Of a stretch of DNA of 64,000 nt, positions 36,001 to 43,785 are shown piece by piece (position 1 is the stretch's first letter; each line of letters opens with the position of its first letter). Below the pieces are notes generated by a model. The model searched no databases. It was not told where the DNA came from and saw nothing but the letters and a program-made list of their open reading frames with translations. The stretch covers positions 2,280,501 through 2,344,500 of the forward strand of contig JACJYK010000001.1 of assembly GCA_020636135.1 (NCBI GenBank), read 5' to 3'. The position numbers were made by a program, and so were the translations under genes. Source of the stretch: Lewinellaceae bacterium. GTDB taxonomy: Bacteria > Bacteroidota > Bacteroidia > Chitinophagales > Saprospiraceae.

Positions 36001-38162
36001 TAGGTGTCAACAACCCGGCTGTGCCATTCATTGTAAATTGGGATCAACCCACCATAACCACAAACGGGAGCTGCAAAAGACCCATGATCTTCAGGAGAGA
36101 AGCAAGTGATGCCATAAAATTCAGGTTCCCAGAGAATTGGGTTATGGAATGAGACCAGTTCACTGGTTGATTTGCCTGTTGTGGTCATGAATGTCGAAGC
36201 AGCCGGAACAGATGGGGTAAGATCCACAAAATCACATGAAAAACCAGGACGCGGATCGCCATAGTGGATGTATTCGTCCAGTTTGTACATGTACCATCCT
36301 GCAAACTTCTCGGACAGATTCCACCAATACCATTCGTGTTCGCCACCATAGAACAGGTGCGGATCATAAACAGGAAGGTCGCATGCTTCGTAAACACGCA
36401 ATACCAGTTGTTCACTGCCACATTCGGTTACGTCAATGTAATCGTCAAAAACAAAAATGTTGATCCACTCTTCGATGACCTCATCAATTTCAGTGCTGTA
36501 ATGGTGGTAATCGTAAGGATCCAGGCATCCAGCGAAATATTCATGCCAGTAATTTCTCCAATAAGTAATCGAGTCCATACTGGCTACTGCAAAATGCAGC
36601 TGATCGCAGCAATTGTCATGGCTGCCATCGTCCAGATCTTTGGCATAAACGCGGGCCCAGCAATTATCCGGATCCAGCGTTACCTGCGTGATCTCATCAC
36701 ATATCGGGTCTGGTGGAGTGTTATCGAAAATGTTAGCACCCTGAACCAGTTTGGTCTCATTCCAGCAACCGTCACGAACGGTGTAAACCACGCAATACCA
36801 CCCGTAAGGCAGATAGACATGCGCCGTTCCGCCAGCGGGTATGGACCCGGATTCAATAATCGTTTTTCCGGGATGGGTGGGATCATCGTAGACGATTTCA
36901 TACAAGACTTCAAATTCATCGTCACAGTCCTTCACGATGTGCGGGCGGGGATCCGGAAGGGTAACTCCGGATTTACAATCGTGGGGTGATACATCGGCAG
37001 TCAAAACATTACATACGAGCCATGCATTCAGACTCGACGCTTTATCATAGACGGATTCCGGTATAAAATCACAATCGCCAGAACTGGAGTTACCATCCAT
37101 TACATGGAGGTAGTCAGAACTGAATTCGGGACCTTCCGTATCCTGAAACTTAAACCATTGTATGCACTGGGTATCCCGTTTCGTACACCAGTCGAATATG
37201 TCCCAAACCCGGCGGATCTTGTAGGATTTACCGCAGGTTGTCAATACATAATCGGTGTATTCGTAGACGATCATGCACTTGCCGTCGTTATTAAATTTGG
37301 GACCGTCATCGGTTCTCTCCGGTAGGAGGAAACCATCCGGTTGATTGGGATCAGTACTTTTAAGATAGGGTGCAGGGAATAATCCGCTATCATCCGTGGG
37401 CCATGGATGTGCATATCCCTGTGCATCCAGGTAAGTATCTCCGTCCTTGCCGGTATTCCACAGTAATTCCACAAATTTATTGTCCCGGTAAACGACGGTG
37501 GTACATTCCAGTAGCGTATCCGGACCACAAACCAGGCTATCCAGGGTCTCTTTCAGAATAAACAGGGTATCGGCGCAGACTTTGCTATTGCCCCATACGT
37601 CCGTTGCTGTTATCTCCCGTGCAATATACCCAATCAATGCCGGATCCTGATCGCAATCGTAGGACTCCCATCGGGACTGGATATCAACTTCTCCACGGCC
37701 AAAATAAGTGCCGCAATTATCCTGGGTGCGTACAGTCTTGGATTCAATGTCCGAACGCAGACAACTGATGGTGTCATTACTACAATCGATGATGGGAGGA
37801 TACTTGTCTTCCACACGGATAGAACCCCAGCAAACATTGCGGGTATCCTGATCGATGAGACGATAGATCATCGTATACCCAACTAATCCGGCATCAACAT
37901 AATCCCGAGATGGATACAAACTATTGAACTCCGCATAGGGATATTCCAATTCTAGTGTAAGATTGTTGCAGACCAGGATATTACTGGGTGAAACATCAGC
38001 AGGCACTACTTGTCGCTGGCAATTGCTGTTTAAGGAAATGGTTACCTGATCCTGGCAAGCCAGTTTACACTCATCGGCAATTTGTGCGGATCCGGTCTGC
38101 ACTATCAAAGCCCCAGCTACTACTCCGAAAATCTGTGAAACTAGGCGTGTAAAATCCCTCAT
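33036..38162 (-). CDS. Giant Cys-rich T9SS-secreted protein with dockerin-like and cohesin-like modules
   Basis: A 1708-aa secreted protein. Signal peptide at 1-26 (GVVAGALIVQTGSAQ). Residues ~30-1340 are a chain of Cys-rich modules with recurring 'D..PP....C......C' patterns related to HYR/SprB-type repeats, with many Asp/Trp/Tyr. Then a carboxypeptidase-regulatory-like domain (SVSGTIQTEKGQLVQNVKVS), a dockerin-like pair of Ca loops (ending ADINKSNSITAVDIIELRK), a cohesin-like beta domain (LDVPVYAYNLSDKIAGAQFT, about 1485-1610), and a T9SS type A sorting domain (YQNYPNPFSDQ, about 1618-1708). Likely a surface or matrix protein. Single gene with its own terminator. Confidence 0.88.
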   Translation of the reverse strand: MRDFTRLVSQIFGVVAGALIVQTGSAQIADECKLACQDQVTISLNSNCQRQVVPADVSPSNILVCNNLTLELEYPYAEFNSLYPSRDYVDAGLVGYTMIYRLIDQDTRNVCWGSIRVEDKYPPIIDCSNDTISCLRSDIESKTVRTQDNCGTYFGRGEVDIQSRWESYDCDQDPALIGYIAREITATDVWGNSKVCADTLFILKETLDSLVCGPDTLLECTTVVYRDNKFVELLWNTGKDGDTYLDAQGYAHPWPTDDSGLFPAPYLKSTDPNQPDGFLLPERTDDGPKFNNDGKCMIVYEYTDYVLTTCGKSYKIRRVWDIFDWCTKRDTQCIQWFKFQDTEGPEFSSDYLHVMDGNSSSGDCDFIPESVYDKASSLNAWLVCNVLTADVSPHDCKSGVTLPDPRPHIVKDCDDEFEVLYEIVYDDPTHPGKTIIESGSIPAGGTAHVYLPYGWYCVVYTVRDGCWNETKLVQGANIFDNTPPDPICDEITQVTLDPDNCWARVYAKDLDDGSHDNCCDQLHFAVASMDSITYWRNYWHEYFAGCLDPYDYHHYSTEIDEVIEEWINIFVFDDYIDVTECGSEQLVLRVYEACDLPVYDPHLFYGGEHEWYWWNLSEKFAGWYMYKLDEYIHYGDPRPGFSCDFVDLTPSVPAASTFMTTTGKSTSELVSFHNPILWEPEFYGITCFSPEDHGSFAAPVCGYGGLIPIYNEWHSRVVDTYPDEYSITWSLSISKRWAFPHLYNDCMIEVRKDDKQPPVVIAPDDITVYCDGVPYWWELTKPYAGGTKTYKVTGHGAQFTHDVCWNEDVLTSYCSDPFVSSGASGLPSTSNDDNLSACCVEVPWNSVYGYYHGSACGDDYSYTGKPSCDDYSDWYDTHSWQPIYCRLWLMLDKYDADYQTGQDDGAHPDPRHYFDETAADWVITDNCWAPEYEEVIEGGLNECGVGTLTKTVTAVDKCGNTSYDHQTLVVLPRSDFEVIFPEDVVVTCDEETDLDASTEGAGYPVISDDDCELIGVTYSDEKFETTEGCYKILRTWKLIDWCVFSPDIHSRYPDVIVDDRLVASADRCCVHRNLKDDGDGYMTYLQVIKVIDEIAPEISCNTLEPTCIFDYNCDAATVNYDLLASGSDNCTPANEIVYRHIVMASGVPVYYGSGSVLEKELPVGEYGVWLIGSDGCGNADSCYTTFSIMDCKKPTPYCYNGIATVIMPSSKTITICAADLDAGSYDNCTEQGKLKFSFTENPDDSCKVFDCDDVYFNLNELIEVMFWVTDEAGNQDFCSTYIRLQNGSDQPCKDISLTAYSVSGTIQTEKGQLVQNVKVSIEAPGFAFTSNTTNTGTYVFTNIPGHENYRIRPYKNDDPVNGLSTLDIVQIQKHILGVEKLTSPYQMLAADINKSNSITAVDIIELRKIILGYSDQMPNNTSWRFVASDYSFADIYSPWNASEMRPMQDISEDKTGMNFVAVKVGDVNGSASASGLQSVEVRTNETWNLTTNHFDLTPHTKLDVPVYAYNLSDKIAGAQFTLSGHDVKFLGLSSGSIQVDQSMFAVLEPGLMTVTLDQKGKTFSNSPEPLFYIQLESNTKAPAEEAIQLGSLVTAAEAYRPNLTEVLRVGWESSTLDHAVDGWYMYQNYPNPFSDQTMIGIIAPKDGKAEMEVYDIQGRQVFVKQVECKKGYNELRISAEDLAGHTGLLYVKLKVAELTLQQKMLKIQ

Positions 38163-38449
38163 TGCTAAACTGATCTGGTCATCAAATAATCACGTTATTC
38201 AAACCTGCAGGTTCAAATGCTGTAGTTTTCTTTGATGAGGATCGTTCGTCTGAGACAGGACATCGCAATTGTTGAAAGTGAAATTACATTCACAGTCCAC
38301 GATTGGATGGTTACCGTGTTAAAAGTACGAGGATGGGTTGAGAATACCTAGGAGCTTTCGGACTATTTTTTAAGCTAACTCCTTATAAATTAATCATTTC
38401 TGTCATATTAGAGCAACCCCGAATGTGTAAATGTTTCGCTCTTATCTGC

Positions 38450-40459
38450 TTACTCGTAGGCTACACGATGATGATAGATGCTTTGCAGATTTTGCTTGAA
38501 GGATAAATTGCATTTGACGATGTCACTGAATGTAAGTGGAGTGTTATCAAGTTGCCCCTGCTCTATTTTATCTTTAATGATCTGGTCAACCAGGGTGTTT
38601 AGTCTATCCGGAACCGGGTCCGGCAAGCTTCTGGCTGCCGCTTCGATACTGTCAGCCAGCATCAGAATACCCTCTTCTTTAGTCCTGGGTTTGGGTCCGG
38701 GATAGGTGAAATCGGATTCATTGACCTGGCCTTCCGATTCCTTGCTTTTTTGGGCATAAAAATACCGTGTCATGGTGGTGCCGTGATGGGTCTGGATAAA
38801 TCCGATCAGCACCCGGGGCAGGTAAGCCTTTTCAGCCAGCCGGACGCCTTCCGGGACGTGGCCCATTATGATTTTTGCGCTCTGTTCGGGAGTGAGTTGG
38901 TCGTGCGGGTTGCCTCCCAATTGGTTTTCGATGAAAAACTCAGGGTGTTCCATTTTTCCGATATCGTGATAATAAGCGGCGGTTTTCAGTAAATCACTCT
39001 GTGCACCTATGGCTTTTCCGGCAGCTTCCGCCAGATTAGCGACCTGTAGACTGTGCTGTAAAGTTCCCGGCGCCTGTACAGAAAGGGCCCGGAGCAACGG
39101 ATGGTTGAGGTCAGCGAGATCGATCAGGGTTATGGCACTGACCTGGCCAATCAATCTGCCCACAATTGGTATGAGGGGATAGGCCAGCAAAGTGAGGAAG
39201 GTACCGACACCAAGCCAGATCAGGATATACCAATCCGCAACGTCATACAATCCTTGTTTGATCAGAGTCAGGGCTACATACATCAGTATTGTGACGGCGC
39301 CCACCCAGATGATCGCAAAGAAAAATTCGTTCAGTGACCGGGTACGCTGTAGCCGGAAAGCTGCCGTGATTCCCGCAACAATGTGGATGAGCATGAATTC
39401 GAATCCGAGTTTGGAGGCCAGGCTAGCCAGCAGGACAGTGATCAAATGTAAGATGATGGCCAGGCGAAGATTAAAGAAATGCACCATCACAATGGGGACG
39501 ATGGCGAAAGGAATTAAATAGCTGGAAAGCCCGTTCCGTTCGATGATCAGGACCAGCAGGGTATAGAGTAAGGGCCAGGCCATAAACAGGAATAACGTCC
39601 TGGGCCGGTTAAATACTTCCGATTCATAGGCATACAGGTAATATGTCAGTAGCAATAACACCAGCGATGCAGCCATCCAGAACCCGGCGAATGCCTCCCA
39701 GGCGCGGGCCTGATTGAAGAATTTGTTGTTGTTCGCCTGTTCGTAGGATACAAGCGTCTGGTATAATTCCGGTGTAATGATCTCGCCTTTGCTGACGATG
39801 CGTTCACCCCGGGAGATGAGGCCCTCCGTTTCAGGAACCTGAGCGATGGCCAGATTCTTTTGCAGCGTAGTTTCCGTAGAATCGAAAAAGACGTTTGGCT
39901 TTAACGCTTCCTTTAAAATGACTTGCAATTTAGCACCCTGGCCGTTTGCGGATATCCCTTTGGCTGCGATTTCAAGGGCCTCCTGATCACTTATGAGCGA
40001 TGTACCCCAAATTTTGTAGAGAACATCGTGTTGGACCAACTGGATCATGCCTTCCGGCACGGCGTCACTGGCATCAAAAATGCCAACATGACGCAGGGAA
40101 TCCACCCGGTTAAGGACCAGCAGATAAGTCAGTGGAGTTTTCAGTGGCATAGCCTGGAGACTATCCCTGATAGCACTCCATCCGGATGAATCGATCGTTT
40201 GCCGGTAAAAAGGTAAAAAACTGGCTTCAATAGCTTTCTCTTCCTGAGCAATGGATGCCGGATCTTTTCTTACCGGAAAGCTGAAAGGAGCATCCAGGTC
40301 ATCGTAGGACCAGCTTTTTCCCAGTGTGAAATCATACTGGACCTCATTCCGGTTGTTAACGAGAAAGGCAAATAAAAAAGCAGTTATGAGTGCAAATGGG
40401 ATACGGTTGAGCACCCTGGTAAAGTTGTTGGGACCGGGATGAACTGATTTTTCCTGCAT
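38450..40459 (-). CDS. pgpH: PgpH-type 7TM-HD cyclic-di-AMP phosphodiesterase
   Basis: Membrane HD-domain phosphohydrolase of the 7TMR-HD family, expected to hydrolyse cyclic di-AMP. Start 40459 (MQEKSVHPG) is preferred over 40516 because it follows the upstream stop by 10 bp. Order: one N-terminal helix, an extracytoplasmic 7TMR-HDED domain (about 50-250), a seven-helix block (about 260-440) and the HD domain with QHSLQVANLAE, YYHDIGKME (His498-Asp499) and THHGTTMTRYF. Last gene of the gatC operon. The segment 38163-38449 behind it shows no gene and a weak imperfect hairpin near 38350-38395. Confidence 0.9.
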   Translation of the reverse strand: MQEKSVHPGPNNFTRVLNRIPFALITAFLFAFLVNNRNEVQYDFTLGKSWSYDDLDAPFSFPVRKDPASIAQEEKAIEASFLPFYRQTIDSSGWSAIRDSLQAMPLKTPLTYLLVLNRVDSLRHVGIFDASDAVPEGMIQLVQHDVLYKIWGTSLISDQEALEIAAKGISANGQGAKLQVILKEALKPNVFFDSTETTLQKNLAIAQVPETEGLISRGERIVSKGEIITPELYQTLVSYEQANNNKFFNQARAWEAFAGFWMAASLVLLLLTYYLYAYESEVFNRPRTLFLFMAWPLLYTLLVLIIERNGLSSYLIPFAIVPIVMVHFFNLRLAIILHLITVLLASLASKLGFEFMLIHIVAGITAAFRLQRTRSLNEFFFAIIWVGAVTILMYVALTLIKQGLYDVADWYILIWLGVGTFLTLLAYPLIPIVGRLIGQVSAITLIDLADLNHPLLRALSVQAPGTLQHSLQVANLAEAAGKAIGAQSDLLKTAAYYHDIGKMEHPEFFIENQLGGNPHDQLTPEQSAKIIMGHVPEGVRLAEKAYLPRVLIGFIQTHHGTTMTRYFYAQKSKESEGQVNESDFTYPGPKPRTKEEGILMLADSIEAAARSLPDPVPDRLNTLVDQIIKDKIEQGQLDNTPLTFSDIVKCNLSFKQNLQSIYHHRVAYE

Positions 40460-40469
40460 GAAGTCGTTC

Positions 40470-41018
40470 TTACCTAGGTTTCCACACGCGCTCCTGAATT
40501 TGTAAGCGATGGGCAACGAAACGACTCAAGATAAAAAGATAATCGGACAACCGGTTAAGATAGCGGATGATGAGGTGGTCTACCTCATCGGTGTGAGAAA
40601 GTGAAACAACGCGTCGTTCGGCCCGGCGGCAAATGCAACGTGCCAGATGGCAGGACGATATGGCTTGATGGCCCCCTGGAAGTATGAAATTTTTTAAGGC
40701 GGGCAATTGCTCATCGAGTTCATCCATCCACGATTCCAGTTGATGGACTGACGTTTCATCGATGATGGTGATGCCAATGCTTTTTCCCGGCTTTGTTGCC
40801 AGCATGGATCCAACAACGAACAATTCATTCTGTACTATATCCAGATGGTGGGGTATCTGTTCCAGGGCCAGTAAGTCGACTACCCACCCCAATTGTGCAT
40901 TCAATTCATCCACGGTGCCGTAGGCCTCAATGCGGAGGTGGTCTTTCGGCAACCGGCCGCCACCAAAAAGCCCGGTCGTACCATCGTCCCCCGTCTTCGT
41001 ATAAATTTTATTCGCCAT
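40470..41018 (-). CDS. Cob(I)alamin adenosyltransferase, PduO type
   Basis: ATP:cob(I)alamin adenosyltransferase that makes coenzyme B12 (182 aa). The N-terminal ATP-binding motif TKTGDDGTTGLFGGGR is intact, followed by EAYGTVDELNAQLG and the helical RCICRRAERRVVSL with the conserved Arg-rich stretch, then RYLNRLSDYLFILSR. This identifies the PduO class and not CobA. Eight bp after the ABC ATPase and 10 bp before pgpH in a four-gene run. No other B12 gene is in the window; it probably serves a salvage pathway. Confidence 0.93.
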   Translation of the reverse strand: MANKIYTKTGDDGTTGLFGGGRLPKDHLRIEAYGTVDELNAQLGWVVDLLALEQIPHHLDIVQNELFVVGSMLATKPGKSIGITIIDETSVHQLESWMDELDEQLPALKNFILPGGHQAISSCHLARCICRRAERRVVSLSHTDEVDHLIIRYLNRLSDYLFILSRFVAHRLQIQERVWKPR

Positions 41019-41025
41019 GTCCCGG

Positions 41026-41733
41026 TCAGGAAGGTTGAGCTATTTTGCGAGTATTTTTTTCATCCGATTCAATCAATCCATCGCGGAGCCGGACGATACG
41101 GTGTGCATATTCTGCAATGTCCGGTTCGTGGGTCACCAGTATGATGGTATTGCCGGCAGCATGAAGATCATCAAATATGGCCATGATCTCCAGGGAGGTT
41201 TTGGTATCCAGGTTACCGGTAGGTTCGTCCGCGAGAATGATGGAAGGATGATTCACCAGGGCTCTGGCAATGGCTACGCGTTGCCGCTGTCCACCGGAAA
41301 GTTCATTCGGCTTGTGGGTCATTCGGTCTCCAAGACCAACTGCTTCCAGTGTTTCTTCTGCCAGTTCAGTACGCTGGGATTTATTCATCCCCGCATAGAT
41401 CAGTGGCAGGGCAACATTCTCCAGAGTAGTAAGACGTGGCAGGAGGTTAAAAGTCTGAAATACGAATCCGATCTCCTTGTTCCTTACGGTAGCGAGTTCC
41501 CGGTCAGACATCTCACTTACGAGCTGATTGTTGAGGTGATATTCGCCGGAGGTAGGTGTGTCCAGACATCCCAGCAAGTTCATTAAGGTGGACTTTCCGG
41601 AGCCGGAAGGTCCCATCAGGGCTACATATTCATTGCGAAAAATGTCCAGGCTGACGGATTTCAGTGCGTGCACTTTCTCCATGCCCATGATGTATGTTTT
41701 TCTTAAGTCGCGTACTGAGATAATTGGATCCAT
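41026..41733 (-). CDS. ABC transporter ATP-binding protein, LolD/MacB type
   Basis: A 235-aa type VII (LolD/MacB/FtsE-like) ABC ATPase. Motifs: Walker A GPSGSGKST, the Q-loop FVFQTFNLLPRLTTLENV, signature LSGGQRQRVAIARAL, Walker B ILADEPTGNLD and VTHEPDIAEYA. Such ATPases power MacB/LolCE/FtsX-type mechanotransmission permeases, yet no permease gene lies beside it; the neighbours are gatC (12 bp upstream) and the adenosyltransferase (7 bp downstream). Either the permease is elsewhere or the gene was recruited into this operon. Confidence 0.92.
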   Translation of the reverse strand: MDPIISVRDLRKTYIMGMEKVHALKSVSLDIFRNEYVALMGPSGSGKSTLMNLLGCLDTPTSGEYHLNNQLVSEMSDRELATVRNKEIGFVFQTFNLLPRLTTLENVALPLIYAGMNKSQRTELAEETLEAVGLGDRMTHKPNELSGGQRQRVAIARALVNHPSIILADEPTGNLDTKTSLEIMAIFDDLHAAGNTIILVTHEPDIAEYAHRIVRLRDGLIESDEKNTRKIAQPS

Positions 41734-41745
41734 ATCGTATCTGGG

Positions 41746-42039
41746 TTAATCTTTCATTTTAGGTATCCGGATAAAGGCATCATCGTGTTTTGGAGCCAGG
41801 TCTAAAACCGTTTCCCTTCTCAGATGCTCCTTAACTTCATCCTGGCGTACATTTTCTCCACTAATTTCCGAGAAATAACGGAATGGCTCTTCCTGGCTTG
41901 TATCCAGTTCCTGCAATTTCTCAAACATTGCCAGTATTTTGTTCAGGTCTGACTTGATGATGGCACGCTCTTCCGGATCAAGATTTAGCTTAGCTAAATG
42001 TTCAAGTTTTAAAAGTAGATCATCATCGATTGGATTCAT
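41746..42039 (-). CDS. gatC: Asp-tRNA(Asn)/Glu-tRNA(Gln) amidotransferase subunit C
   Basis: The small GatC subunit (97 aa from the second Met; an ATG at 42042 is also possible), a stabilising linker of the GatCAB complex that amidates mischarged tRNAs. Landmarks: LLLKLEHLAKLNLDPEE near the N-terminus, then DLNKILAMFEKLQELDT, NVRQDEV and the closing APKHDDAFIRIPKM. gatA and gatB are not in this window, so the operon is split as in many Bacteroidota. First gene of the gatC-ATPase-adenosyltransferase-pgpH unit. Confidence 0.93.
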   Translation of the reverse strand: MNPIDDDLLLKLEHLAKLNLDPEERAIIKSDLNKILAMFEKLQELDTSQEEPFRYFSEISGENVRQDEVKEHLRRETVLDLAPKHDDAFIRIPKMKD

Positions 42040-42073
42040 CATTTATTCGATGTTTAAAGGCAGGACATCGACC

Positions 42074-42081
42074 CAAAGGTA
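42074..42081 (-). promoter_or_regulatory. TAnnTTTG promoter box of the gatC operon
   Basis: Minus strand TACCTTTG, a perfect -7 element, with transcription expected near 42069, ~30 nt before the gatC start. It lies in the 81-bp divergent gap with the deoxynucleoside kinase gene. A -33 element at normal spacing is not evident. Confidence 0.55.
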
Positions 42082-42123
42082 GAAATATTCCTTTTATTTG
42101 TATTTTGAACAACCGAACATTAC

Positions 42124-42759
42124 ATGACGCTGGATAGAAAGATACAACATGTCGCTATAGCAGGAAATATAGGTGCAGGTAAGACCACATTGTCTGCTCA
42201 GCTGGCATCCCATTTCGGCTGGGAGGTCATGTATGAAGATACGGCCATCAATCCTTACTTGTGGGATTTTTACCACGATATGAAGCGTTGGTCATTTAAT
42301 CTGCAGATCTATTTCCTTAACAACCGCTACAAACAGGTCATCGATATCCGCAAAGGCAGCAAGACGATCGTACAGGACCGGACGATTTATGAGGATGCGC
42401 ACATATTCGCACCCAATTTGCATGAGATGGGACTGATGGAAAAGCGTGACTTTGAGAATTATTTCGAGTTGTTTCAGACGATGTCTTCCCAGATTCAACC
42501 ACCCGACTTATTGATCTATTTGCGGGCAAGCATATCTACCCTGGTTGCTCATATAGAATCACGTGGCCGTGATTATGAGGGGAATATGAGCCTTGACTAC
42601 CTCAAGCGGCTGAATGAAAAATACGAAGACTGGATCCAGAACTATACGCATGGAGATCTGCTGATCGTGCCGATCGATGATCTTGATTTCATCAAAAACT
42701 CGGAAGATCTGGGTACAGTGGTCCAGTCCGTACAGTCCAAATTATACGGGTTGTTTTGA
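42124..42759 (+). CDS. Deoxynucleoside kinase
   Basis: Phosphorylates deoxynucleosides in the salvage pathway (dAK/dGK/dCK family, 211 aa). Walker A GNIGAGKTT at 14-22; YEDTAINPYLWDFYHDMKRW with the conserved substrate-binding residues; VQDRTIYEDAHIF carrying the DR(S) motif; and the LID region ESRGRDYEGNMSLDYLKRL with several Arg. Ends KLYGLF. Divergent from gatC. The exact base preference cannot be read. Confidence 0.92.
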   Translation: MTLDRKIQHVAIAGNIGAGKTTLSAQLASHFGWEVMYEDTAINPYLWDFYHDMKRWSFNLQIYFLNNRYKQVIDIRKGSKTIVQDRTIYEDAHIFAPNLHEMGLMEKRDFENYFELFQTMSSQIQPPDLLIYLRASISTLVAHIESRGRDYEGNMSLDYLKRLNEKYEDWIQNYTHGDLLIVPIDDLDFIKNSEDLGTVVQSVQSKLYGLF

Positions 42760-42771
42760 TTGATTCAGGCT

Positions 42772-42966
42772 TCAGGCTTCAGGTGCACTGGCTACCGGTT
42801 GTTCTATAGGCTGAACCTCGTGATTCCACAGCTTTTTGATGCTGTTTATCATCTCCGGAGAAGTAGCCAGCAATAATCCACCCAGCAAAATAAGGTTAAT
42901 GATCACAGTGTACCAGATGGCTTTGGCGCGAATTGCTTTTTCATTGGTTTCAATTGAGTATCCCAT
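42772..42966 (-). CDS. Small single-pass membrane protein, hypothetical (64 aa)
   Basis: Short N-terminal cytoplasmic part (MGYSIETNEKAIRAKAIW), one transmembrane helix (about 19-35, TVIINLILLGGLLLA) and a C-terminal tail ending in Pro/Ala/Glu-rich sequence. The arrangement resembles the start of TonB-like or anchor proteins but there is no TonB domain. It ends 13 bp from the kinase stop. The DNA at its 3' end contains a tandem GGCTTCA. No family name. Confidence 0.6.
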   Translation of the reverse strand: MGYSIETNEKAIRAKAIWYTVIINLILLGGLLLATSPEMINSIKKLWNHEVQPIEQPVASAPEA

Positions 42967-43116
42967 GGCGTGATGTTTTGTACTTTTCGAACGAAATAAG
43001 ATTTTCGAATAATCTTAATATTGAGTTAATTCTTCATTTTCCGTCAATTTCTTCCCAAATGTTGGATAACGAACAATTAACACATTAAACATTTCTATCA
43101 AATAAAATGCCAGAAT

Positions 43117-43785
43117 ATGTTATCTGAACTGATAAAAGAGCTGGAGCCGTACCACGCACAACTGGTTGCCGTGTCGAAAACCAAGCCGGTAGAAGCCATC
43201 AGAGTGCTTTACGATGAGGGGCAGCGCATTTTCGGCGAAAACCGCGTCCAGGAGATCATGGAAAAAGTCGATCACCTGCCCGGCGACATCCAGTGGCATA
43301 TGATTGGTCATTTACAGACAAATAAAATAAAATACATCGCCCCCTTCATTGCTCTTATACAGTCCGTGGACCGCCCTAAATTGCTTCGTGCAATCCATGC
43401 TGAAGGAGAAAAAATAAACCGGAAAATCCCAGTACTCCTGCAATTGCATGTGGCACAGGAAGAAACGAAGTTTGGGTTCACAGAGGAGGAATTGACAGGA
43501 TTCCTTGCTCAGGAACCACCGGAGCAATTTCCATTTGTGACCATCAGGGGATTGATGGCCATGGCGAGTTTTACCGAGGACCGGGAGCAGATACACCGGG
43601 AATTTGCCCTGGTTAAAAGCATCTATAACCGTATCAAAGCAAAATATTTCGCGAATAAGCCCGAATTTCGAGAATGCTCCATAGGAATGTCCGGTGACTA
43701 CAAGATTGCCCTTGAAGAAGGTGCAACCATGGTCCGGATTGGATCCCTGTTATTCGGGCCCCGTCCCTGCCAGCTTAATCCTTGA
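43117..43785 (+). CDS. yggS: YggS family PLP homeostasis protein
   Basis: PLP-binding protein of the YggS/PROSC family (222 aa), a single alanine-racemase-like barrel that buffers pyridoxal phosphate and has no known enzymatic activity. Key features: AVSKTKP with the PLP Lys, RIFGENRVQE, WHMIGHLQTNK, and near the end SIGMSGDYKIALEEGATMVRIGSLLFG. All are textbook. Its 3' end overlaps the converging FG-GAP gene by 11 bp. Confidence 0.96.
   Translation: MLSELIKELEPYHAQLVAVSKTKPVEAIRVLYDEGQRIFGENRVQEIMEKVDHLPGDIQWHMIGHLQTNKIKYIAPFIALIQSVDRPKLLRAIHAEGEKINRKIPVLLQLHVAQEETKFGFTEEELTGFLAQEPPEQFPFVTIRGLMAMASFTEDREQIHREFALVKSIYNRIKAKYFANKPEFRECSIGMSGDYKIALEEGATMVRIGSLLFGPRPCQLNP

Noticed and set aside
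36264..36989. + frame of 241 aa opposite the giant secreted protein
   Set aside because: Antisense shadow; the minus strand protein is continuous, Cys-patterned and has a signal peptide and T9SS tail.
38195..38225. GGTTCAAATGC resembling a tRNA T-arm
   Set aside because: No acceptor stem, anticodon arm or D-arm can be built around it.
41017..41586. + frame of 189 aa opposite the LolD-like ATPase
   Set aside because: All ABC ATPase motifs lie on the minus strand; the + frame is a shadow.
43117..43311. Minus-strand frame inside yggS
   Set aside because: Shadow of a textbook YggS protein.
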